Source: Caldimicrobium thiodismutans (GTDB lineage Bacteria > Desulfobacterota > Thermodesulfobacteria > Thermodesulfobacteriales > Thermodesulfobacteriaceae). From it: a DNA stretch of 17,495 bases. Position 1 is the first letter of the stretch. Every line of letters starts with the position of its first letter. The notes below the pieces were generated by a model that was not told the DNA's origin, searched no databases, and saw nothing but the letters and a program-made list of their open reading frames with translations. The position numbers were made by a program, and so were the translations under genes. Below, in pieces: positions 12,417 through 17,495 of this stretch. The DNA is taken from the NCBI GenBank assembly GCA_002877875.1, contig PNIE01000032.1, positions 1 through 17,495 on the forward strand. Direction: 5' to 3'.

Positions 12417-13886
12417 ATGATTAATTGGGTGATCCTGCCTATTCCAAAAATTAAATCCTTTAAATTTAAAATTTTTTCTTTCCTTTTAATAAGTTTACTA
12501 ACAATATGCCTCTCTTTTTCTTTAATCACTATCCATCTTTATGCCCTTATTTCCCTTGAGGAAGAGGAGAAAATTGGAAAAGAAGTTCTTCAGGAAGTTT
12601 CTAAAAATTTGTCTGTGATAAATGATCCTGAAGCCATAGCCTATGTAAATCTTCTTGGGGATATCCTTTTAAAAAAAGGGGTTACTTTTTCTCTCTTTAA
12701 GTTCCGTTTTTATATCATAAAAGATAAGACCTTCAATGCCTTTTCTGTTCCTGGGGGCTATATATTCTTGAATACTGGGCTTTTTGATTTTCTTGAGAGT
12801 GAAGATGAGCTTGCAGGCATAATGGCTCACGAGATGAGCCATAACTTGGCAAGGCATGTGGCTAAAAGAATTGAAACAATAAAGAAAATGCAGATGGCTA
12901 CCACTGCTGCAACCCTTGCGGCTGTCTTTCTTGGAGGAAGTGAAGCAGCTCAAATAGTAGGCATTACGGGAACAGCCCTTGCCCAAACGAAGCTTCTGGC
13001 CTATAGTCGTATGGATGAAGAAGAGGCAGATCGCATGGGCTTTGAAATTCTAACAAAGGCTGGTTTTAATCCTGAGGCCATGGTAAGAACTTTCCAAAAA
13101 CTTTCAAGGGAAAGCTCCTTTTCTATAGAATTAAATTATCGGTATCTTCTCACACATCCTTTACCTCCGGAAAGAATCAATTATCTTCAAAATCTCTCTG
13201 AAAAAATTTTTACCAATAAAAAGGTGGATAGATATGTTCTTTCTCAGGACCCTGTTTATTTTAAAAGACTAAGAAAAAGAATTATCGTTTATGGTGAAGA
13301 ACCTTCAGATTTGATTTTGACTTTAAAGATCCGACTCTCTGCGGAAAAAGATCCTTGGACTAAATACCAGCTTGCCTTGGCCTTAATGCAAGGAAGATTT
13401 TTTGTTGAAGCTGAAAAATATCTCAAAGAGGTGCTTACTGAATTACCCAGAAAACCCTATTTTGAACTTGATCTTGCAGAACTTTATTATCAAAAAGGGG
13501 ATTATGAGAAGGCAAAAGCTATTCTTACTGAATTAAATTTTAGTGGAGGAGGTATAGCCCGTATTCTTGATCTAAAGAGAAAATACCTCCTTGCCAAGGT
13601 TCTCTCTGAAATAGGAGATCTCAAAGAGAGCTATAGTCTTTTTAAAGAACTTGAGGAAGAAGGACTTATCAAAGAGGATCCCTATTTTTATTACTACTTT
13701 GGATTACTTTGTGCAAGACTTGAAAGTCTTGGTGAGTCCCATTTTTATTTTGCCAAATTTTATGAAAACAAAGGTGATTTAAAGACTGCAAAGTATCATT
13801 ATAAAAAATCCCTTTCCCTTTTGAAAAAAGACTCTAAAATGTATTTAGAGGCTAAAGAGAAGGTTGAGGATGATGAGAAAAAGTGA
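12417..13886 (+). CDS. M48 family metalloprotease with TPR domain (BepA/YfgC-like)
   Basis: From the ATG at 12417 the product is 489 residues. It has an N-terminal signal or anchor helix (about 17-45), an M48 peptidase domain with HEMSH at 138-142 (zinc ligands His138 and His142, catalytic Glu139) and EEEAD at 201-205 with Glu201 as likely third ligand, then from about 310 a series of helix pairs resembling TPR repeats (for example YFELDLAELYYQKGDYEKAKAIL). This matches periplasmic BepA-type proteases that clear stalled outer-membrane proteins. The open frame extends upstream to a GTG at 12339, but that lies inside tRNA-Sec and is rejected. The ATG is only 6 nt beyond the tRNA and has no ribosome-binding site other than tRNA sequence, so a leaderless or processed message is possible. 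The gene overlaps the next by 17 nt. Confidence 0.9.
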   Translation: MINWVILPIPKIKSFKFKIFSFLLISLLTICLSFSLITIHLYALISLEEEEKIGKEVLQEVSKNLSVINDPEAIAYVNLLGDILLKKGVTFSLFKFRFYIIKDKTFNAFSVPGGYIFLNTGLFDFLESEDELAGIMAHEMSHNLARHVAKRIETIKKMQMATTAATLAAVFLGGSEAAQIVGITGTALAQTKLLAYSRMDEEEADRMGFEILTKAGFNPEAMVRTFQKLSRESSFSIELNYRYLLTHPLPPERINYLQNLSEKIFTNKKVDRYVLSQDPVYFKRLRKRIIVYGEEPSDLILTLKIRLSAEKDPWTKYQLALALMQGRFFVEAEKYLKEVLTELPRKPYFELDLAELYYQKGDYEKAKAILTELNFSGGGIARILDLKRKYLLAKVLSEIGDLKESYSLFKELEEEGLIKEDPYFYYYFGLLCARLESLGESHFYFAKFYENKGDLKTAKYHYKKSLSLLKKDSKMYLEAKEKVEDDEKK

Positions 13887-14439
13887 AATCTTTAAGAAAG
13901 TCTTTAATCTTTTTTGGGTTGTTTTATTTTTAATGGTAGGATCTGTATGGCTATGGGCAGGAGGTAGAAAAATGAAGTTATATTCTCCAGCTTTTGCTGA
14001 TAAAGGTAGAATTCCTTTAAAGTATGTTATGCCAGCGGCAGGAGGGCAGAATATTTCTCCACCTCTGAAATGGGAAGGTGTTCCTGAAGGAACCAAATCT
14101 CTTGTTCTTGTTTGTGTAGATATCCATCCTATTGCAAGGAATTGGATTCACTGGATAGTTATTAATATTCCTCCAGAGACAACCGAATTTAAAGAGGGAG
14201 CTTCTTTAAAGGAGATTAAAAGTCCCATTTTAGAGCTTGAAAATACTTATGGCTTTAAAGGTTGGGGAGGGCCCCAGCCTCCTCCTGGAACAGGAGAACA
14301 TCCCTATGTATTTAAACTTTTTGCCCTTAAAGTTTCAGAAATTAAACTCTCACAAAGACCAAGTTATGAGGAAATTTTAAGGGCTATAAAACCTCACTTA
14401 ATAGCTGAAGCAGAATTTACAGGATATTTTGGAAGATAG
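13870..14439 (+). CDS. Exported PEBP family protein (YbhB/YbcL, Raf-kinase-inhibitor-like)
   Basis: The 189-residue protein starts with a basic segment and hydrophobic core (about 11-30), probably a signal peptide cleaved near WLWA-GG, so the mature protein should be periplasmic. The PEBP fold motifs are clear: NISPPLKWEGVPEG (61-74), CVDIHP (82-87), IHW (93-95), and WGGPQPPPGTGEHPYVF (132-148), which make the conserved anion-binding pocket. Bacterial PEBP proteins bind phosphorylated or carboxylate ligands, but their roles are mostly unknown. The usual D-x-D-x-P of the pocket reads DIHP here. ATG 13870 sits 6 nt after GAGAAGG; ATG 13873 is equally possible, and an upstream TTG (13864) is less likely. 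The start overlaps the protease gene by 17 nt, implying coupling. Confidence 0.85.
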   Translation: MMRKSEIFKKVFNLFWVVLFLMVGSVWLWAGGRKMKLYSPAFADKGRIPLKYVMPAAGGQNISPPLKWEGVPEGTKSLVLVCVDIHPIARNWIHWIVINIPPETTEFKEGASLKEIKSPILELENTYGFKGWGGPQPPPGTGEHPYVFKLFALKVSEIKLSQRPSYEEILRAIKPHLIAEAEFTGYFGR

Positions 14440-14447
14440 GAGGGCAA

Positions 14448-14714
14448 ATGGAAAAGGGGGTTTTTCAAGGGAAAACTCATAAAATAAGAATTAGGAAACC
14501 CTTCTTGCTTCCAAAGAAAGAGAAAATAGTTTGTCCCTTTTGTGGAAATACTGAAGAATTTTATGAGATAGTTGAAAATGCCACTTTTTATATTTATTAT
14601 ATGCAGACAGAAATGGGAACCCTTGAGCCCCTTGAAGAAGAAGCAGAGGTGCTTGGTCCTGTTAGGTTTTACTGTGGGGTTTGTCATTCTGATATCACCC
14701 ATCTCAAGAAATAG
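14448..14714 (+). CDS. Small zinc-ribbon protein
   Basis: The 88-residue acidic protein has two CxxC knuckles: CPFC at 29-32 and CGVC at 76-79, the standard pairs of a rubredoxin-like zinc ribbon, separated by an unusually long 43-residue stretch rich in Glu and aromatics. No signal peptide is present. I cannot name the family. The gene has a GGAGGG ribosome-binding site, 8 nt after the PEBP stop, and its TAG is directly followed by the ATG of the ATP-grasp gene. Small zinc ribbons next to RimK-like ATP-grasp enzymes recall the LysW/LysX amino-carrier pair, but the C-terminus here (DITHLKK) lacks the EDWGE tail of LysW, so only a loose analogy can be made. Confidence 0.75.
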   Translation: MEKGVFQGKTHKIRIRKPFLLPKKEKIVCPFCGNTEEFYEIVENATFYIYYMQTEMGTLEPLEEEAEVLGPVRFYCGVCHSDITHLKK

Positions 14715-15500
14715 ATGTCAAACTTCTATGTGGTAACCTCCTATCAAGCCCTTTTAAAAAATTACCACTTACTTAAAAAGGGTGACCTAATTTTAACCCG
14801 GGTTCCTATCAGAAAGGATAATCTCCATCTTTTCTTTGATTTAAGAGAGAGGGAAGTTCTTTCTTATCCTTCCTTTCTCTCTCAGATTTTAAGTCATTCT
14901 AAAGTTGCTCAAGCAGAGATTTTAAAGGATTTTATGCCGCCTTATACTTATGTGGTAAAAAACAAGATAAATCTTCTTCAAATAATGGAAGATCCTCCTC
15001 CTTACGAAGTTTTTATTACTAAAAGAGATTTTGCCAATTGTGGGCTTGGAGTCTCTCTCTGGAGGGATCTTGAAGATATTTTTAAATATGCAGGCACTGA
15101 GGTATTACCTTATCCCTTTGTTTTACAACCCTTCTTTGAGAATTGGAAGGATATCCGTGTAATCATCTTAGGAGATCTTTATTTTGAGGCTTATTTAAGG
15201 GAAAATTTTAAAAATTTTAGACAAAATCTCTTTTTTGGGGGAAAGGCAACTCCTTATGAACTCAAAGAGGAAGAAATTTCTTTCTGTAAAACCGTCATAG
15301 AAAGAGGTGGTTTTCCTTATGCTCATCTTGATCTTGCTTATGTAGGGGATAAAGGTCCTTTTTTATCAGAAATAAATCTTAAGGGTGGGATAAAAGGGGC
15401 AAAAATAAAAGTTAATGAGTATGAGAAAATTCTTAAGAATTTAAAGGAGAAATTTTTTGAAAGTTGGAAGGAAACTCATACCCCTTATAAAATTCTCTAA
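14715..15500 (+). CDS. RimK-like ATP-grasp ligase
   Basis: The 261-residue protein has the C-terminal ATP-grasp pattern of the RimK group: ITKRDFANCGLGVS (101-114) as the Lys and glycine-rich ATP loop, VLQPFFENWKDIRVIILGD (136-154), the basic strand and loop YLRENFKNFRQNLFFGGKA (160-178), HLDLAY with Asp206, and SEINLKGG with Glu219 and Asn221 for Mg-ATP. ATP-grasp enzymes of this group join a carboxylate to an amine (glutamate tagging, peptide or cofactor synthesis). The N-terminal 90 residues (MSNFYVVTSYQ...) are not recognisable. The gene starts on the base after the zinc-ribbon stop, so the two are probably translated together. Its TAA interlocks with the TAG of the opposite-strand glycosyltransferase. 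Substrate unknown. Confidence 0.72.
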   Translation: MSNFYVVTSYQALLKNYHLLKKGDLILTRVPIRKDNLHLFFDLREREVLSYPSFLSQILSHSKVAQAEILKDFMPPYTYVVKNKINLLQIMEDPPPYEVFITKRDFANCGLGVSLWRDLEDIFKYAGTEVLPYPFVLQPFFENWKDIRVIILGDLYFEAYLRENFKNFRQNLFFGGKATPYELKEEEISFCKTVIERGGFPYAHLDLAYVGDKGPFLSEINLKGGIKGAKIKVNEYEKILKNLKEKFFESWKETHTPYKIL

Positions 15501-17236
15501 GAAAGCCCTGGAAGAAAGTATTTTTTTACGATGGTCTCCCAGTCAAGTTCTTTCAGATAGGGTTGCATCTTTTCGAAAATTTCAACTCTTTCTTTTTGGT
15601 TTTTTGGGATTTTTTGAAAGAGATTTTCTGCATACTTTGCTATGGTAAGTTCTTCAAGGATTTCTCTTTTTTCATGAGTAAGTTCTAAGAGGACGTGTTC
15701 TGGAAGATCTTTACCTATATCAATAAAATCGATTGCTACATAAGGCTTGAAATCCTCCTTAAAAACTTTTTCAAGTAGGTAAAATACCCCACAGGAAGTT
15801 GAGAGTAAGGACAACCCCCCTGATGGTAAAGCTTCAATATGGGAGATACCAAAGGGTTCATAAATAGAAAGACCAAATTCGGCATCACTTGCAAGCTTTA
15901 AATCTCTATGGTAAATATCTTCTGGAAAATCTATTCCGCACTTTCTTTTGGAAAGGCCATATTGATTGATAAAAATTGCTTTAATATTTTTAGCTTTCTG
16001 ATTAAATTTTTCAATATATTGATAAATCTCTATTTCATAACCAACAAGATCAGGCCAGCCAATACGATGATTAAAGGGCCATCCATATTCTTTAACCATA
16101 ATATCAATGAGTTCCGCAGGGCGTCCTTGAGGAATTTGAGAGGCAAGAAGTATATAAATACCTTTGAGATTCTCCTTTTCAAAGTATCTATCAAGCAACC
16201 AAAGGATTTTTATATCCCTCCAGATGCCCTTGCTTTTAACCAATCTACAGGTATGTGAGAGTAATACATCAACTCTATCACAACCTTTGAGACTAAGGCA
16301 AGTATTAAATTTAATCCTACTCTTTTCCTTCTCTTCGAAAGTAAAGTGATCAAGAGGTAGTCCATTATAGACTACCTTTATTTTATTAGGAGAAACTTCT
16401 CTTACTAAAAATTGATATTCTTTAGCTACCAGGTCTCCTACAGCAAAAATTCTATCAAATCTATAAGCAAGCTTAACCAAGGCAGTTCTATACCAATCCA
16501 TCTGGGATCCAAAAACATCTTCCAGACTTTCTTGAGTAGCTTCGGCCTTTTTTAAGAGATTATAGAAAGAAATATCATGCCCTGGATGGTTCTCAACAAT
16601 TCTTCTTACAGGAGCAACTTCATGAGCATAAAAAATTCTGTAATGTTTCTCTTCGGGTGAAAGCTCTCTTAACTCCAAGGAGAGAAGAGAGGGAATCCCC
16701 ATGTATTCATGGCTAAAATGATAAAACTCTTTGGTTTTGGGATAGAGAAGTTTGATGAATTCATAGTAAGGTAGGGCAAGGCGGAAATACTGCTCATAAT
16801 CCCAATCCTTTTCATAACGGTCAGAAGGAAGCCCAAATTTTTCCCAAAAGAGATATTTGTGTAAATCTACAAGCTCTTTCTTCATCGTCGTAACATCAAC
16901 TAGAAGAACATCCACTGTTGCTATCTTTTGGGGATTGAGTTCACTGGTAAGGCGCCTTTTTCCATAAACGATGTTTACGTGATATTTTTCAAGAAGAGGT
17001 GTAAAAAGCTCACTGAAGTGTCCAGTATCGTAGTTGTCTTTACTTGAGTAATAAACAATTCCATCCTTTCCCAAGCGAGTTGAAGGAGAGCCAATATACT
17101 CAAAAAGAGGTCCATAAAAAAGGGTTTTTTCAAAAAAGGCCTGATAAGATGAGGCTGTGCAAAGGCCGATAAGAACTTCACCAATTCCTCCTATCTTATA
17201 CAAGGCCTCATGGGAAATATGAATGGCTAACTTCAT
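15497..17236 (-). CDS. GT-B glycosyltransferase, glycogen/starch-synthase-like
   Basis: The 579-residue soluble protein has a two-domain GT-B form. KIGGIGEVL (14-22) matches the K-x-GG loop that binds ADP-glucose in glycogen synthases (GT5/GT3). FYAHEVAPVRRIVENHPGHD (202-221) and VVYNGLP (288-294) lie around the domain junction, and EPFGISHIE (460-468) gives the E-x7-E signature of retaining enzymes. It probably moves glucose or a related sugar from a nucleotide donor; glycogen or a related glucan is a guess. The motif resemblance to GT5 is partial and the protein is longer than typical glycogen synthase (about 480). ATG 17236 is preferred: AAGAGG lies 9 nt upstream. The in-frame GTG at 17245 would overlap that site. 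Confidence 0.78.
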   Translation of the reverse strand: MKLAIHISHEALYKIGGIGEVLIGLCTASSYQAFFEKTLFYGPLFEYIGSPSTRLGKDGIVYYSSKDNYDTGHFSELFTPLLEKYHVNIVYGKRRLTSELNPQKIATVDVLLVDVTTMKKELVDLHKYLFWEKFGLPSDRYEKDWDYEQYFRLALPYYEFIKLLYPKTKEFYHFSHEYMGIPSLLSLELRELSPEEKHYRIFYAHEVAPVRRIVENHPGHDISFYNLLKKAEATQESLEDVFGSQMDWYRTALVKLAYRFDRIFAVGDLVAKEYQFLVREVSPNKIKVVYNGLPLDHFTFEEKEKSRIKFNTCLSLKGCDRVDVLLSHTCRLVKSKGIWRDIKILWLLDRYFEKENLKGIYILLASQIPQGRPAELIDIMVKEYGWPFNHRIGWPDLVGYEIEIYQYIEKFNQKAKNIKAIFINQYGLSKRKCGIDFPEDIYHRDLKLASDAEFGLSIYEPFGISHIEALPSGGLSLLSTSCGVFYLLEKVFKEDFKPYVAIDFIDIGKDLPEHVLLELTHEKREILEELTIAKYAENLFQKIPKNQKERVEIFEKMQPYLKELDWETIVKKYFLPGLS

Positions 17237-17274
17237 AATGAACACCTCTTTATTAGTTTTCCAGTTTTTTATGA

Positions 17275-17307
17275 AATTTCAAGTTTTTTGACTCTCTTTT
17301 TGAAATT
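17275..17307. repeat. Inverted repeat upstream of the glycosyltransferase gene
   Basis: AATTTCAA (17275-17282) and TTGAAATT (17300-17307) are perfect 8 bp inverted copies separated by 17 bp, 38 nt upstream of the glycosyltransferase ATG. The left arm also sits in the small palindrome GAAATTTC. It could be an operator for the glycosyltransferase gene, but composition makes chance possible. Confidence 0.3.
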
Positions 17308-17375
17308 CTCTTTTTTAGGATTATGGCCTTTCCCTATGGAAGATCAAAGTATTATATCTCTTCTTTTAGAAAGAA

Positions 17376-17397
17376 GGGGAGCCATTTTAGGCTCCCC
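17376..17397 (-). terminator. Intrinsic terminator for the minus-strand gene entering from the right
   Basis: On the minus strand GGGGAGCC, loop TAAAAT and GGCTCCCC form a perfect 8 bp GC-rich stem, followed by TTCTTTCT. It lies 29 nt after the stop of the partial gene at the window end and separates it from the glycosyltransferase gene. Confidence 0.85.
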
Positions 17398-17426
17398 AAA
17401 GAGAAACTATGAAGAAGGAGGGGGGC

Positions 17427-17495
17427 TTAATAGGCAATATCTTTTTCAGTGATTTTGTAAGAGAAGGTTTTATAAGCCCAGAAAGTATAAGCTAA
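17427..17495 (-). CDS. C-terminal 22 codons of a minus-strand gene, possibly a membrane protein (CydB-like?)
   Basis: An open frame enters from the right edge on the minus strand and ends at TAA 17429-17427. The 22 visible residues (LAYTFWAYKTFSYK..., ending EKDIAY) look like the end of a membrane helix followed by a short charged cytoplasmic tail. The YTxWxYxxF pattern recalls the C-terminus of cytochrome bd oxidase subunit II, but the fragment is too short to name it. The following strong terminator supports that this is a genuine gene end. Confidence 0.4.
   Translation of the reverse strand, partial: LAYTFWAYKTFSYKITEKDIAY

Noticed and set aside
17237..17245. GTG start for the glycosyltransferase
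   Set aside because: The GTG overlaps the AGAGG ribosome-binding site itself; ATG 17236 has proper spacing and puts the first beta-strand (KLAIHIS) at the N-terminus.
17326..17415. Short plus-strand open frame beginning ATGGCC near the right end
   Set aside because: It is about 29 codons, has no ribosome-binding site, and runs through the minus-strand terminator hairpin.

Overview
The window is a compact, AT-rich piece of bacterial chromosome. Its proteins are rich in Lys, Glu, Ile and Phe, its genes nearly abut, and several start codons overlap the preceding stop. Codon and residue use, the gene families (a TSUP anion exporter with a small membrane partner, PAS domains carrying Cys clusters, a selenocysteine tRNA) and protein style suggest a thermophilic anaerobe, most likely of the Thermodesulfobacteria (Thermodesulfobacteriota). 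This placement is inference; no 16S rRNA gene is present.

Minus-strand block, 1-6004, read right to left: a membrane diguanylate cyclase with a Cys-bearing GAF domain, a tiny DUF2892-like membrane protein, a soluble hybrid histidine kinase with two Cys-rich PAS domains, a DHH phosphoesterase, and the ribosome-assembly GTPase Obg (cut by the window edge). Spacings and overlaps indicate one operon pairing signalling with housekeeping genes. It diverges from the plus block across a 150 bp promoter region.

Plus block, 6155-10218: a type I-beta DAHP synthase variant, a phosphohexomutase, a DciA/DUF721-like protein whose start should be moved from an upstream TTG to an ATG, an Rrf2 regulator with three IscR-like cysteines whose promoter sits between two near-identical 19 bp direct repeats, and a histidine phosphatase. 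About 410 bp without a gene follows. Then come a TSUP (TauE/SafE) permease and its small membrane partner, ending at a GC-rich hairpin.

RNA genes, 12205-12410: the small SRP RNA (4.5S, ffs) and, 17 nt further on, a complete tRNA-Sec (selC, anticodon UCA, 8+5 architecture, no encoded CCA). Neither contains a protein gene, although an open reading frame runs through the tRNA. The organism therefore very probably makes selenoproteins. A BepA-like M48 metalloprotease starts 6 nt after the tRNA, so one promoter (TATAAT at 12190) may drive the RNAs and the following genes: protease, exported PEBP-family protein, zinc ribbon and RimK-like ATP-grasp enzyme.

Right end: a GT-B, glycogen-synthase-like glycosyltransferase lies on the minus strand, its stop codon interlocked with that of the ATP-grasp gene. 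Beyond it are a perfect intrinsic terminator for the minus strand and the last 22 codons of another minus-strand gene.

The least ordinary points are the ffs-selC-protease arrangement, the zinc-ribbon/ATP-grasp pair, the repeats at the Rrf2 promoter, and the Cys-rich sensor operon. I found no CRISPR array, insertion sequence or prophage.
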